Positions 26,834 to 36,289 are shown, counted from the first letter of the stretch. The stretch is 64,000 bases of DNA from Chitinimonas prasina (GCF_030160395.1 NZ_BSOG01000008.1:25586-89585); one strand, 5' to 3'. Notes: generated by a model not told the origin, from the sequence alone. Numbers and translations: made by a program.

Positions 26834-27252
26834 GCCGGTTGCCGGCCAGGGTTTTCATACTAGCCTTGGCTGCGGCGGGGAAGTATTTGGCAGTGTAGTT
26901 ATTTGCCCACGCATTCACCCAGATAGTTGTTCACCGTGCTCGCTGCGCGTTTCCAGCGCGGGTGCACCTAACTCTCGCTACAAAGGGCCTTGCCGAGGAT
27001 ATTTATACGGTCCTCGGCAAGCGGCTTGCTAAGCAGGTGCCTAGTGTCGTCGCGCTACGGTAGGCTGCCGGGCACCGAGTGCCGTGAGCGCCAACATATT
27101 CACGCCTGACTGACTTTGCGGCGAGTCTGGCCGTCACCGGGATTGCCGGCATCCAGCCGATGCGTAGCCACACTTGGGTATGCCCAATAGCTAAGAACCC
27201 GCCTAGGGGCGGGTTCTTTGCAGGGTACTGCAGTAGCACTAGCCAGCCATCA
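26834..27252. other. 419-bp stretch without a convincing gene
   Basis: Contains an 11-bp inverted repeat (CTTGCCGAGGA at 26989-26999, TCCTCGGCAAG at 27011-27021) and a strong terminator at 27193-27219. No frame looks protein coding. A structured RNA is possible but unproven. Confidence 0.5.
27193..27219. terminator. Terminator downstream of the TRAP operon
   Basis: AAGAACCCGCC / GGCGGGTTCTT stem with a 4-nt loop, just beyond the takP-like stop, usable in both directions. Confidence 0.85.
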
Positions 27253-28341
27253 TCACTTCACGCGATTGGCGTACATAAAGCTTTCCAGCCCCGATTCGGC
27301 CAAGCTGAACCAGCCTTGCTCGATGCCGCGGAATTTCTTCCATTCGGTATAGACCTTCTTGAACGAAGCATTCTTGGCGGCTTCTTCCTCGTACAGCTCG
27401 AAGGTGGCCTTTTGGGCGGCTTTCATGATATCGGCCGGATACTTGTGTAGCTTCACGCCGGCTTGCAGCAACCGCACCAGGGCCTGGGGGTTCTTGGCGT
27501 CATACTCAGCCTGCATGGCGATGGCAGCTTCGGCAGTAGCCACTTCAAAGGCGGCCTGGTAGCTCTTGGGGAGTTTTGCCCACTCTTCCAGGTTTACGTA
27601 GAAGGAAATCTGCGGACCCGGTTCCCACCAGCCTGGGTAGAAGTAGTTTTTGGCGACCTTGTAGAAGCCCAACTTTTCATCGTCGTAGGGGCCTACCCAT
27701 TCAGCGGCATCAATGGTGCCTTTTTCCAGAGCGGGGTAGATATCACCGCCGGCCAGCGTTTGGGGGACGGCGCCCAGGCGCGACCAGACTTCGCCGCCTA
27801 TGCCGGGAATACGGATCTTCAGGCCTTTGACGTCGGCCAGCGATTTAACCGGGTTGCGGAACCAGCCGCCCATCTGGGTGCCGGTGTTGCCGCCGTAGAA
27901 GCTGATGACCTTGTAGTCGCGCAGGAACTCCCGCATCAGTTGCAGGCCACCGCCGTAGTACATCCAGGCAGCTTGCTGGCGCGACGACAGACCGAAAGGT
28001 ACGGCAGTGTCGAAGGCGAAGGTTTTGTTCTTGCCCACATAGTAGTAACCGCAGGTGTGGCAGGCCTGCACCGTGCCGTTCTGTACTGCATCCAGTGCTT
28101 GCAGGCCGGGGACGATTTCACCGGCAGCGTGTACCTTGATCTGGAACTTGCCGTCGGTGAGGTCGGACACGCGCTTGGCCAACTGCTCGGCGCCGCCATA
28201 GATGGTTTCCAGGCTCTTGGGGAAGCTGGAGGTAATGCGCCATTGAATGCTGGGCTCGGCCGCTGCGATGGCGGGGGCGGATATCCCTGCGGCGGCAACG
28301 CCGGCTACGCTGGCCTGTTTGAGAAAACTACGTCTTTCCAC
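27253..28341 (-). CDS. TRAP transporter binding protein, TakP type (2-oxo acids)
   Basis: A 362-aa periplasmic protein of the DctP superfamily, TakP branch. It starts with GTG at 28341 behind AAGGAG, giving the twin-arginine leader VERRSFLKQASVAGVAAAG cleaved near AIAAAEP. SFPKSLETIYGGAEQLAKRVSDLTDGKFQI, CHTCGYYYVGKNKTFAFDTAVPFGL, GGDIYPALEKGTIDAAEWVGPYDDEKLGFYKVA and YFYPGWWEPGP all match Rhodobacter TakP, which binds pyruvate and other 2-oxo monocarboxylates with a cation. It is the last gene of the operon; membrane subunits lie upstream on the same strand. Confidence 0.92.
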   Translation of the reverse strand: MERRSFLKQASVAGVAAAGISAPAIAAAEPSIQWRITSSFPKSLETIYGGAEQLAKRVSDLTDGKFQIKVHAAGEIVPGLQALDAVQNGTVQACHTCGYYYVGKNKTFAFDTAVPFGLSSRQQAAWMYYGGGLQLMREFLRDYKVISFYGGNTGTQMGGWFRNPVKSLADVKGLKIRIPGIGGEVWSRLGAVPQTLAGGDIYPALEKGTIDAAEWVGPYDDEKLGFYKVAKNYFYPGWWEPGPQISFYVNLEEWAKLPKSYQAAFEVATAEAAIAMQAEYDAKNPQALVRLLQAGVKLHKYPADIMKAAQKATFELYEEEAAKNASFKKVYTEWKKFRGIEQGWFSLAESGLESFMYANRVK

Positions 28342-28413
28342 GGTCTGCTCCTTCTTCTTGGGTTGGAGTGCGATATGGACCGCACCCATCTACTGAACCA
28401 AAACGTAAAGAAA

Positions 28414-30123
28414 CTACGGCGACTTGCCTGCCTCCTCAAGCAGGGCTGCCGCAGGGTCGGGTTCCGGCTCGGCGCCGGCAGGTAGAGTGGCGCCGCTGCC
28501 TTCCATCAGAGCTGCACCGCCATCGCCCTCGGTCTGGTCGGGCGCGTCTTGCGGCAGGCTTTGCAGGATTTCTTCGGTGGTCTGCGTGCTTTCCGCCGCC
28601 GGGCCATGCAGGGCGTGGGTGACCAGTTTGGGGAAGGCGATCACCAGGGCCACCATCAGGATCTGGATGATGACGAAGGGAATGGCGCCCCAGTAGATAT
28701 CGGTGGTCTTGATGCTCTTGGGGGCCACGCTGCGCAGGTAGAACAGGGCGAAGCCGAAAGGGGGGTGCATGAAGGAGGTTTGCATGTTCACCCCCAGCAT
28801 GACGCCAAACCAGACCAGGTCGATGCCCAACTTGGCGGCGATGGGTGCCAGTAGGGGGACGATGATGAAGGCGATCTCGAAAAAATCGAGGAAGAAGGCC
28901 AGTACGAAGACCAGGATGTTGACGACCACGAGGAAGCCGACGACGCCCCCCGGCAGGCTGTCGAACAGGTGCTCTACCCAGGCGTCGCCATCCACACCAA
29001 TGAAGGCGATACGGAAGACCCGGGCGCCGATGAGGATGAAGACCACGAAGGTGGTGAGCTTGAGGGTGGAGTTCATGGCCTGACGAGTCAGGTCCAGATT
29101 CAACTTGCCCTTGATCATGGCCAGGATAATGGCGCCGGCGGCACCCATTGCGCCGCCTTCGGTGGGGGTGGCGACCCCCAGGAAGATGGTGCCGAGGACC
29201 AGGAAGATCAGCATCAGGGGGGGCACCATGACGAACACCACCCTTTCTGCCGCACGGCTGAGTAGCCCCATCTTGGTGACGCGGTTGACGACAGCGGCGC
29301 CAAAGGCGATGGCGATACCGATCAGGGCGGAGACGATAATGCGCTCGTCCATGGGCCTGTCGGTGGCGGCATAGTGGAACTGGTCGTACGCCACGCCGGC
29401 CACGATGGAAACGGCCAGCAGTGCCAGTAGGGATGGTGTGCCGCTGGAGCCATTGTCCTCGCGCAGGGTGCGGGCTTCGGGCGGCAGGGCGGGGGCCGCA
29501 TTGGGGCGCACTACCGTGACGATGAAGACATAGAGCACATAAAGCAGGACCAGGGTCAGTCCTGGCACCAGCGCGCCGGCATACATGTCACCCACCGAGG
29601 TACCCAACTGGTCGGCCAGCACGATCAGCACCAGAGAGGGGGGGATGATCTGCGCCAGTGTGCCGGAAGCGGCAATCACACCGGAGGCCACTCTGGCGTC
29701 ATAGCCATAGCGCATCATGATGGGCAGCGAGATGAGCCCCATGGAGATGACCGAGGCGGCCACAACGCCGGTGGTGGCGGCCAGCAGGGCGCCCACGAAG
29801 ATGACGGCGTAGGCGAGGCCACCGCGGATGCGCCCAAACAGCTGGCCTATGGTCTCCAGCATGTCTTCGGCCATGCCTGATCGCTCCAGTATCAGGCCCA
29901 TGAAGGTAAAGAAGGGGATGGCCAGCAGGGTGTCGTTGCGCATGATGTCGAACACCTGCTGCGGCAGGGCTTGCAGCAGGGCAGCGGGCATAAAGCCCAG
30001 TTCGATGGCAATGACGGCGAACAGCAGGCCGACGGCAGAAAGCGAGAAGGCAACGGGATAGCCGATCAGCAGAAACAGGATCAGCGAGGCGAACATCAAC
30101 GGCGCCATGAAGTCGGGGCTCAT
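28414..30123 (-). CDS. TRAP transporter large permease (DctM/TakM type)
   Basis: A 569-aa membrane protein with about 12 helices that carries the substrate with a sodium gradient. MSPDFMAPLMFASLILFLLIGYPVAFSLSAVGLLFAVIA is the DctM N-terminus; the re-entrant region NDTLLAIPFFTFMGLILERSG and VIAASGTLAQIIPPSLVLIVLADQLG are transport-domain motifs. The C-terminus has an unusual acidic, Pro/Ala-rich tail after about residue 515 (QTEGDGGAALMEGSGATLPAG). Its ATG overlaps the DctQ stop (ATGA), so the two are translationally coupled. Confidence 0.93.
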   Translation of the reverse strand: MSPDFMAPLMFASLILFLLIGYPVAFSLSAVGLLFAVIAIELGFMPAALLQALPQQVFDIMRNDTLLAIPFFTFMGLILERSGMAEDMLETIGQLFGRIRGGLAYAVIFVGALLAATTGVVAASVISMGLISLPIMMRYGYDARVASGVIAASGTLAQIIPPSLVLIVLADQLGTSVGDMYAGALVPGLTLVLLYVLYVFIVTVVRPNAAPALPPEARTLREDNGSSGTPSLLALLAVSIVAGVAYDQFHYAATDRPMDERIIVSALIGIAIAFGAAVVNRVTKMGLLSRAAERVVFVMVPPLMLIFLVLGTIFLGVATPTEGGAMGAAGAIILAMIKGKLNLDLTRQAMNSTLKLTTFVVFILIGARVFRIAFIGVDGDAWVEHLFDSLPGGVVGFLVVVNILVFVLAFFLDFFEIAFIIVPLLAPIAAKLGIDLVWFGVMLGVNMQTSFMHPPFGFALFYLRSVAPKSIKTTDIYWGAIPFVIIQILMVALVIAFPKLVTHALHGPAAESTQTTEEILQSLPQDAPDQTEGDGGAALMEGSGATLPAGAEPEPDPAAALLEEAGKSP

Positions 30124-30713
30124 GCCTTGTCCTCCTGCTTGCGCTGGGGATCCAGGTTCTGGGCAATCACTTCTGCAATCTGGCCGGTGTGCTTCTCCGC
30201 CGGATTGGGAATCAGGTCTTGCAGGAAGGCCAGCCGTTTGATGATCTCGGCAACCGCCTGCAGGATCAGCAGGGTAAAGCCGATCGGAATCAGTGCCCAA
30301 ACGGGCCAGCGGACCAAGCCCCCTGCATCACTGGAGGTTTCGCCCGAAGTCATCATCTGGGTCATGACCGGCCAGGAGAAATACAGTACGGCGATGGCCA
30401 TGGGAAGCAGGAAGAGCAGCGTGCCCAGGATATCGACCACGGCTTGCTTGCGCGGTGACAGCCGGCTGAGCAGGATATCGATGCGGATGTGCTCGTTGTG
30501 CTTGAGGGTGTAGGCCGCTCCGAGCAGGAACATGGCGGAAAACAAATACCACTGGATTTCGAGGAAGGCGTTTGAGCTGGTATCGAACGCCTTGCGGATC
30601 ACTGCGTTGCCGGCGCTGATCAATACGCAGATCAGTACCAGCCACTTGGCCATCTGGCCGATACGCTCGTTCAGCGTATCGATCCAGCCGGCCAGACGGA
30701 GTAATGCTTGCAT
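30120..30713 (-). CDS. TRAP transporter small permease (DctQ/TakQ type)
   Basis: A 197-aa four-helix protein that binds the large permease. IDTLNERIGQMAKWLVLICVLISAGNAVIRKAFDTSSNAFLEIQWYLFSAMFLLGAAYTLKHNEHIRIDIL is the standard DctQ pattern with the EIQWY and HIRID signatures. It is the first gene of the operon DctQ-DctM-TakP. GGGGGA lies 9 bp before the ATG. About 215 bp of non-coding sequence upstream must hold the operon promoter. Confidence 0.93.
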   Translation of the reverse strand: MQALLRLAGWIDTLNERIGQMAKWLVLICVLISAGNAVIRKAFDTSSNAFLEIQWYLFSAMFLLGAAYTLKHNEHIRIDILLSRLSPRKQAVVDILGTLLFLLPMAIAVLYFSWPVMTQMMTSGETSSDAGGLVRWPVWALIPIGFTLLILQAVAEIIKRLAFLQDLIPNPAEKHTGQIAEVIAQNLDPQRKQEDKA

Positions 30714-30928
30714 CTTGGATTGTCCCCCTTGTTCTTGGATGCTCCTTCATCCCAGGCTTGCAACCGTTGCAGGGCTGGCTTGGCGGGATTAGAGCATTCG
30801 CACCATAGCATAGGGCGAAAGCTGCTGATAAGCGTGCCGAGGGGGTATTTCCGTAAACCCTGATAACTTGGGAGGCCTGTTGGGTACGTAATGGTGCTGA
30901 CGGGGGTATTTGTGTTGCCTGAAAAGCA

Positions 30929-30956
30929 AACAAGCCACCCCGCAGGGTGGCTTGTT
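30929..30956 (-). terminator. Terminator after aspartate aminotransferase
   Basis: 12-bp perfect stem AACAAGCCACCC / GGGTGGCTTGTT, CGCA loop, followed on the minus strand by TGCTTTTC. Confidence 0.88.
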
Positions 30957-30974
30957 CGATGCCGCGAGCTGCGA

Positions 30975-32171
30975 TCAGGCCAGGGCGTTGGCGATGCGCG
31001 CCAGGGCTTTCTCGAGATTGCCCATGCTGGTGGCAAAGCTGATGCGGAAATAGCCTTCGGCGCCAAAGGCAGAGCCGGGGACCACGGCAACGTCCTGCGC
31101 TTCCAGCAGGTAGCTGCCCAGAGCCAGATCGTTGGGGGCGGCGATCTTGCCTTCCTTGTACAGATTCTGGATGGCCTCGCGGGCGTCTACAAAGGCGTAA
31201 AAGGCGCCGCCGGCGGTCAGGCACTTGAGGCCACGGATGCCGTTGAACGTGTTGACCACGAACTCATGGCGCTCGTTGAAGGCCTTGAGCATGGGGGCGA
31301 AACACTCAGCCTGCGGGCCATTGAGCGCGGCCTCGGCAGCCACCTGGGAGATGGAGGTGGGGTTGGAGGTGGATTGCGACTGGATGTTCTCCATGGCCTT
31401 GATCAGCCACTCGGGGCCGGCGGCATAGCCTATGCGCCAGCCTGTCATGGAATAGGCCTTGGAGACACCATTGAGCAGAATGGTCTGCGGATACAGCTCG
31501 GGGCAGGCATTCAGGATATTGGAGAAGGTGGTGCTGCCCAGCATCACGTGTTCGTACATGTCGTCGGAGGCGATCAAGACCTTGGGGTGCTTCTTGAGGA
31601 CTTCACCCAGGGCCTTGAGCTCGTCCAGGGTATAGACGGCGCCGGTGGGGTTGGAGGGCGAATTGATCACCACCAGCTTGGTGCGGGGGGTAATGGCAGC
31701 GGCCAACTGGGCGGGGCTCAGCTTGTAGCCTTGCTCGATGCCACATTCGACGATGACGGGCTTGCCCTCGGCCAGGATGACCATGTCGGGATAGGACACC
31801 CAGTAAGGTGCCGGGATGATGACTTCATCGCCTGCGTTGATATAGGCCTGGCAGAGGTTGTAGAAGCTCTGCTTGCCACCGCAGCTGACCAGGATCTGCT
31901 TGGCGGTGTAGTCGAGGCCTTGATCGCGCTTGAACTTGGCGACGATGGCGTTTTTCAGGCCAGGTGTGCCGGAAACCGGGGTGTACTTGGTGAAGCCTTT
32001 GTTGATCGCGTCAATCGCGGCGGCCTTGATATGGTCGGGCGTGTCGAAGTCGGGCTCGCCGGCAGCCAGGGCAATGACATCACGGCCATCGGCCTTGAGT
32101 TTCTGTGCCTTGGCGGTAATGGCAAGGGTGGGCGATTCCTTGATGGCTTGGACGCGATGCGAGAGTTCCAC
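30975..32171 (-). CDS. Pyridoxal phosphate-dependent aspartate aminotransferase (class I, type Ib)
   Basis: A 398-aa aminotransferase that interconverts aspartate and oxaloacetate with 2-oxoglutarate; subgroup Ib also accepts prephenate in some bacteria. MELSHRVQAIKESPTLAITAKAQKLKADGRDVIALAAGEPDFDTP is the diagnostic start; APYWVSYPDMV, NSPSNPTGAVY, and the PLP lysine Lys238 in LLNGVSKAYSMTGWRIGYAAG follow, with the substrate-binding Arg in FRISFATS. It is a single-gene unit with its own terminator; the TRAP operon begins about 260 bp downstream. Confidence 0.94.
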   Translation of the reverse strand: MELSHRVQAIKESPTLAITAKAQKLKADGRDVIALAAGEPDFDTPDHIKAAAIDAINKGFTKYTPVSGTPGLKNAIVAKFKRDQGLDYTAKQILVSCGGKQSFYNLCQAYINAGDEVIIPAPYWVSYPDMVILAEGKPVIVECGIEQGYKLSPAQLAAAITPRTKLVVINSPSNPTGAVYTLDELKALGEVLKKHPKVLIASDDMYEHVMLGSTTFSNILNACPELYPQTILLNGVSKAYSMTGWRIGYAAGPEWLIKAMENIQSQSTSNPTSISQVAAEAALNGPQAECFAPMLKAFNERHEFVVNTFNGIRGLKCLTAGGAFYAFVDAREAIQNLYKEGKIAAPNDLALGSYLLEAQDVAVVPGSAFGAEGYFRISFATSMGNLEKALARIANALA

Positions 32172-32249
32172 GACAGGCTCCTGAATTAAGCGGGAAAAAA
32201 CAGAGGGAGGAAGATTCTATCAGCCGCTGGCTGCTTTGTGCGGTGCAAA

Positions 32250-32283
32250 AACGCCCGGCGCGCCGAGTGGCGGGCCGGGCGTT
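32250..32283 (-). terminator. Terminator after the secreted hypothetical gene
   Basis: AACGCCCGG / CCGGGCGTT stem with further GC pairing inside. On the minus strand the right arm runs into TTTTTGC. Confidence 0.82.
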
Positions 32284-32325
32284 CCGGATGCATGGGGCTG
32301 GCCATGCGGAGCCTGCTTGCGTTGG

Positions 32326-32832
32326 CTAGAACAGGTAGGCAAATAGGGAGGAATCGCCCTGCACGACCTGGCCATTGATGGTGACGGAACCGGTGGTGCT
32401 GGCCGCGGAAATCTCGCCTGTGGGGGTGATGTTAAGCACGAATACCAGGTTGTTGAACACCACATTGTAGGTGGTGCCGGCGTAGGTGTAGACCAGCGGG
32501 CCGTTGTAGCTGACGCGGTAGATGCCGTCGGTGTAGTTGTAGTTGAGGCCGAAGGTCAACGAGCCGTTGGCGGTAAAGCCCGGTGCATTGGGTGGGGCGA
32601 AATTGCTGAAGGTGAGGGTGCCATCCCAGGTCAGCAGGGTGGGGGCGGGCACTGGGGTGGTGACAAAGCTGATACAGATCTGCCCGGTCATGGACAGGTG
32701 CCCGCCAGAGACCTGGGCAAAAAAGTCGCTGCTGCTGTCGATGACGGTGCATTGCGACGGCAGGTTGGTTGCCTGGGCCGTGGGCGCGAGCAGGGCGAGT
32801 GCAAGGCCGAAGAGCGCGATAAGTTTTTTCAT
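32326..32832 (-). CDS. Secreted beta-rich protein of unknown function
   Basis: A 168-aa protein with a clear signal peptide (MKKLIALFGLALALLAPTAQA). The mature chain is rich in Thr, Ser, Asn, Gly and aromatic residues in alternating patterns (FTANGSLTFGLNYNYTDGIYRVSYNGPLVYTYAGTTYNVVF), suggesting an all-beta fold, with two cysteines (Cys28, about Cys53) that may bridge. No family is recognised. It has its own terminator. Being short, beta-rich and exported, it could be a surface or extracellular protein; this is inference. Confidence 0.65.
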   Translation of the reverse strand: MKKLIALFGLALALLAPTAQATNLPSQCTVIDSSSDFFAQVSGGHLSMTGQICISFVTTPVPAPTLLTWDGTLTFSNFAPPNAPGFTANGSLTFGLNYNYTDGIYRVSYNGPLVYTYAGTTYNVVFNNLVFVLNITPTGEISAASTTGSVTINGQVVQGDSSLFAYLF

Positions 32833-32911
32833 GGCGAGGTCTCCCAGGGGGCTGGCTTGGAATTCTCAGTCTAGAAAATTGCCAGCCCGGCGCCAGGGGA
32901 ATCGACGCCAC

Positions 32912-33418
32912 TTATCCGATATTTTTTACCATGACAAAGTCGTCCATAAGGTAGCCATGGCCGATATCCACGGTGACGCTGTCGCGTACGGTAAAGCCGT
33001 TGCGAGTGTAAGCCGCGATGGCTTTTGCGTTGTGCTTGTTGACCGCCAGGATCAAGGTGGTGCATTGCCGTGCCTGGGCTTGCGCCACCACGTGCTGCAG
33101 CAACTGGCTGCCCAGGCCCTGGCCGTGCAGATCGGGTAGCAGGTAGAGCTTGTCCAGTTTCATTTCGCCTGGCGCGTTGTAGTAATACTGCGCGAAGCCG
33201 ACGACCTGATCGCCAGCCAGCGCCAGATCAAGCCACTGATCGGGGCCGCTGATCTGGTGCTGTAGGGCGGCAAGGTTGTAGCGTTGGGCCAGCATGTAAT
33301 CTATCTGCGCCATGCTGATGATGGCCGGGTAATGCTGGCGCCAGATGATATCCGCCAGGGTGGCGATGGTGGGTATGTCGGCGGCAGTGGCGGGGCGGAT
33401 AGCAATAGGCGTGGGCAT
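32912..33418 (-). CDS. GNAT-family N-acetyltransferase
   Basis: A 168-aa acetyl-CoA-dependent acyltransferase. IAIRPATAADIPTIATLADIIWRQHY is the usual GNAT opening; LDKLYLLPDLHGQGLGSQLLQHVVAQAQ is the acetyl-CoA pyrophosphate-binding motif A, and NKHNAKAIAAYTRNGFTVRDSV is motif B. The IWRQHYP and KLYLLP segments recall the subgroup related to polyamine acetyltransferases, but the substrate is not determinable. The start at 33418 is preferred over a weaker upstream TTG. Confidence 0.85.
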   Translation of the reverse strand: MPTPIAIRPATAADIPTIATLADIIWRQHYPAIISMAQIDYMLAQRYNLAALQHQISGPDQWLDLALAGDQVVGFAQYYYNAPGEMKLDKLYLLPDLHGQGLGSQLLQHVVAQAQARQCTTLILAVNKHNAKAIAAYTRNGFTVRDSVTVDIGHGYLMDDFVMVKNIG

Positions 33419-33496
33419 GGCGCTGATGGCTCCGGCGGGCACGCTAGGGTGCAACCGCCTCTACGGTAGGGGCTGATGCAGGCAGCCTGGGGGATA

Positions 33497-35032
33497 TCAA
33501 ACCGCCTTGCGGGAAAAATCCCGGGGGCGGAAGCCCAGTGCAGCCAAGGTGGCAAAGTAGACGAGGGCGCCGACGCCGACCAGCAGGGCCAACTTGCCGG
33601 CTTGCAGGGCGTTAGAGCCACCATGCCAGTTGCCCAGCGCTGTCTGTAGCCACCAGAGCAAGGCGGCCATCAGGCTGACGGCCAGGCCCAGCTTGCGGAG
33701 GAAGGCGAACCAGCCGGCGGCAGGAGTATAGATATTGCGGCGGCGCAGGCCGGCATAGAGCAGGCCGGCATTGAGGCAGGCGGCCAGGCTGATGGAGAGG
33801 GCCAGGCCGGCATGGCCCAGAGGGCGATAGAAGGCCAGGTTGAGCAACTGGGTGACGATCAGGGTGACGATGCCTATCTTCATCGGGGTTTTGACATCCT
33901 GCTGGGCATAGAAGGCCGGCGCCAATACTTTGATGGAGATCAGCGCCATCAGGCCGACAGCGTAGGCGCTGAGGGCGTGCTGGGTCATGGCGGTATCGTG
34001 GGCATCGAACTTGCCGTGCTCGAACAGGGTGGCGATCAAGGGCTCGGCAATCACGGCCAGGGCCACGGTGGCGGGCAGGGCCAGTAGCCAGCACAGGCGC
34101 AAACCCCAGTCGAGCATGGCGGAGTAGTCATCGTCCTGCCCCTGGGTTTTGAGCCGCGCCAGGCTGGGCAGCAGTATGGTACCCAGGGCAACGCCAAGCA
34201 CACCGGCGGGGAGTTCCATCAACCTGTCTGCGTAATTGAGCCAGGACATGCTGCCGGCCTGGAGCCAGGAGGCAAACTGGGTATTGAGCAGCAGGCTGAT
34301 CTGGGCGATGGAGACGCCGAACAAGGCGGGCACCATCTGCTTGAGCACCCGGGTGACGCCGACATCGCCCAGGTTGAGCTTGGGCCGGCTGAGCATGCCT
34401 ATGCGGGCCAGAAACGGGAGCTGGAAGGCCAGTTGGGCCACACCGCCTACCGCCACGGCGATGGCCAGGGCAAAGATCGGCTCCTCCAGATGAGGAGAGA
34501 GCAGGATGCCGAAGGCGATCATGGAGAGATTGAGCAAGGTAGGCGTGAAGGCCGGGATGCTGAATCGGTTCCAGGTATTCAGGATGCTGCCAACCAACGA
34601 GGACAGCGAAATCAGGAAGATATAGGGGAAGGTGATGCGGGTAAGCTGGACGGCCAGGTCGAACTGGCTGCTATCCTTGCTGAAGCCTGAGGCCGACAGC
34701 CAGACGATGGCAGGTGCGGCAATCACGCCCAGTACGGTGAACACCAACAGTACGAGGGTGAGCAGGCCGGCGATATCGGCGATGAACTCGCGGGTGGCAT
34801 CCTCACCACGCTGCGCCTTGTATTCGGCCAGGATGGGGACGAAGGCCTGCGAGAAGGCACCCTCGGCAAAGATGCGGCGGAACATATTGGGCAGCTTGAA
34901 GGCCACCACGAAGGCATCCATGGCGTGGTTGGCGCCAAACTGGTGGGTATTCATCACTTCGCGGGCCAGCCCCAGGATGCGTGACAGCATGGTCATGCTG
35001 CTGGTGCGGGCAAGGGCTTTGAGCAGATTCAT
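33497..35032 (-). CDS. murJ: Lipid II flippase MurJ
   Basis: A 511-aa MOP-superfamily protein with about 14 membrane helices that flips the peptidoglycan precursor lipid II to the periplasm. The start MNLLKALARTSSMTMLSRILGLAREVMNTHQFGANHAMDAFVVAFKLPNMFRRIFAEGAFSQAFVPILAEY is the MurJ hallmark, including the essential Arg residues in helix 1. It is divergent from rpsT, the order found in many proteobacteria. Confidence 0.97.
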   Translation of the reverse strand: MNLLKALARTSSMTMLSRILGLAREVMNTHQFGANHAMDAFVVAFKLPNMFRRIFAEGAFSQAFVPILAEYKAQRGEDATREFIADIAGLLTLVLLVFTVLGVIAAPAIVWLSASGFSKDSSQFDLAVQLTRITFPYIFLISLSSLVGSILNTWNRFSIPAFTPTLLNLSMIAFGILLSPHLEEPIFALAIAVAVGGVAQLAFQLPFLARIGMLSRPKLNLGDVGVTRVLKQMVPALFGVSIAQISLLLNTQFASWLQAGSMSWLNYADRLMELPAGVLGVALGTILLPSLARLKTQGQDDDYSAMLDWGLRLCWLLALPATVALAVIAEPLIATLFEHGKFDAHDTAMTQHALSAYAVGLMALISIKVLAPAFYAQQDVKTPMKIGIVTLIVTQLLNLAFYRPLGHAGLALSISLAACLNAGLLYAGLRRRNIYTPAAGWFAFLRKLGLAVSLMAALLWWLQTALGNWHGGSNALQAGKLALLVGVGALVYFATLAALGFRPRDFSRKAV

Positions 35033-35149
35033 AGGGCCGAGTCATTGACAAAACGATGGCAGTGTACGCGATGATTGCCATCGTGGTGCAGAGTGGGCAT
35101 AATGCGCGGTTTCGCGATAGTCCTTTTACCGGTTTAAGGAGTTGATTTA

Positions 35150-35413
35150 ATGGCAAATAGCGCACAAGCCCGCAAGCGTGCCCGTCAGGCCGCCAAGGCG
35201 CGCCTTCACAACCAATCCCAGCGTTCGGAATTCCGCACTGCCGTCAAGAAGGTGCTGAAGGCCATCGAGGCTGGCGACAAGGCCGCCGCCGCTGAAACCT
35301 TCAAGGCTTCGGTCAGCAACATCGACCGCCTGGCCGACAAGGGTGCATACCACAAGAACAAGGCTGCTCGTCACAAGAGCCGTCTGGCTGCTGCCATCAA
35401 GGCAATGGCCTAA
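35150..35413 (+). CDS. rpsT: 30S ribosomal protein S20
   Basis: An 87-aa basic helical ribosomal protein that binds 16S r[43 protein letters not shown] and [25 protein letters not shown] are complete and standard. AAGGAG precedes the ATG. The gene is divergent from murJ and followed by its own terminator, and the leader TTTACCGGTTTAAGGAG is the usual site of S20 autoregulation. Confidence 0.98.
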   Translation: MANSAQARKRARQAAKARLHNQSQRSEFRTAVKKVLKAIEAGDKAAAAETFKASVSNIDRLADKGAYHKNKAARHKSRLAAAIKAMA

Positions 35414-35482
35414 TCGTTTCGTCAGGAACGATAGTCGCAAGACATAGACAAACGAATCGCTGGCCAGCATCGAATGTCCAAG

Positions 35483-35509
35483 AACCCGCTCTCCGGAGCG
35501 GGTTTTTTG
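35483..35509 (+). terminator. Terminator after rpsT
   Basis: AACCCGCTC / GAGCGGGTT stem, TCCG loop, followed by TTTTTTG. Confidence 0.9.
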
Positions 35510-35526
35510 TTTTTGTCGTCGCCGTC

Positions 35527-36276
35527 CTAGCGGCTATCGGCGTCGGCGCGGCGCAGTGCCAGGAAGGCCGACGGCTCCCAGCTGCGCAGCGCCAGCAACA
35601 GGCTGGTGCCTTGCGTGGGAAGGTGGCCCTGATCAAGACAGTCGGCGTGCAGCTCGTCGAACTCCTGCAGCAGTCGCAACAGCCGTTGCTGCAGTTTGAC
35701 GGCGGCGGCGGGGGAGAGCATGGCGTGCTGAAAACGCAGTAGCTCACCAGAGGCATGAAAGGGCGCATCCAGGAAATCGTCCTGTATCCGCGCACGGAAA
35801 AAGCGATGTATGGGGCCGTTGGGCAGCCAAGCAAAATCCCGTGCTACCCGCAGCTTCACCCGATTTTCGGGCAGGAGCTGTATCAGCCCCAGTTTATCAA
35901 GCTGCAACAAGGCGGCGACACCCTCTGCCGGCGTCAGTTGGTATTGCTGGACGATTTGCGCCAGGGGCCAATGATTGAGTGTGCAGACGGCCACCAGCAA
36001 CAACTTGGGGCTGGCGACCAGATCAGCTTCTTGCGCCTCGCTAAGGTGCTGCAACTGGGGTTGAGCGGCCTCCATCTCGCGCACCAGGTCGCCCAGCTCC
36101 AGGCCTGCCAGTTGGCAAATGGCATCAAGCGTCTGCAGGCTCAGGCTGCAGTGCGAAAACTGACGTTTGACACTGGCCTCACTCAGCCCCAGATGCGGGG
36201 CGATCTGGGCATAGGTGAGCCCCCTGGCCTTGAGGGCGCGCTTGAGTGCACTGACCAGTTGCTGGGTTTGTGACAT
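35527..36276 (-). CDS. XRE-family helix-turn-helix regulator
   Basis: A 249-aa protein. The N-terminal Cro/CI-type domain (residues 1-65: LVSALKRALKARGLTYAQIAPHLGLSEASVKRQFSHCSLSLQTLDAICQLAGLELGDLV) is followed by an alpha-helical effector region without a known domain name, seen in many proteobacterial regulators of this size. The ATG at 36276 has AGGAC upstream. A perfect 7-3-7 palindrome lies 14 bp before the start, which points to autoregulation. It is divergent from the CREST-type membrane protein, a likely target. Confidence 0.82.
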   Translation of the reverse strand: MSQTQQLVSALKRALKARGLTYAQIAPHLGLSEASVKRQFSHCSLSLQTLDAICQLAGLELGDLVREMEAAQPQLQHLSEAQEADLVASPKLLLVAVCTLNHWPLAQIVQQYQLTPAEGVAALLQLDKLGLIQLLPENRVKLRVARDFAWLPNGPIHRFFRARIQDDFLDAPFHASGELLRFQHAMLSPAAAVKLQQRLLRLLQEFDELHADCLDQGHLPTQGTSLLLALRSWEPSAFLALRRADADSR

Positions 36277-36289
36277 GTCCTGCCTTTGA

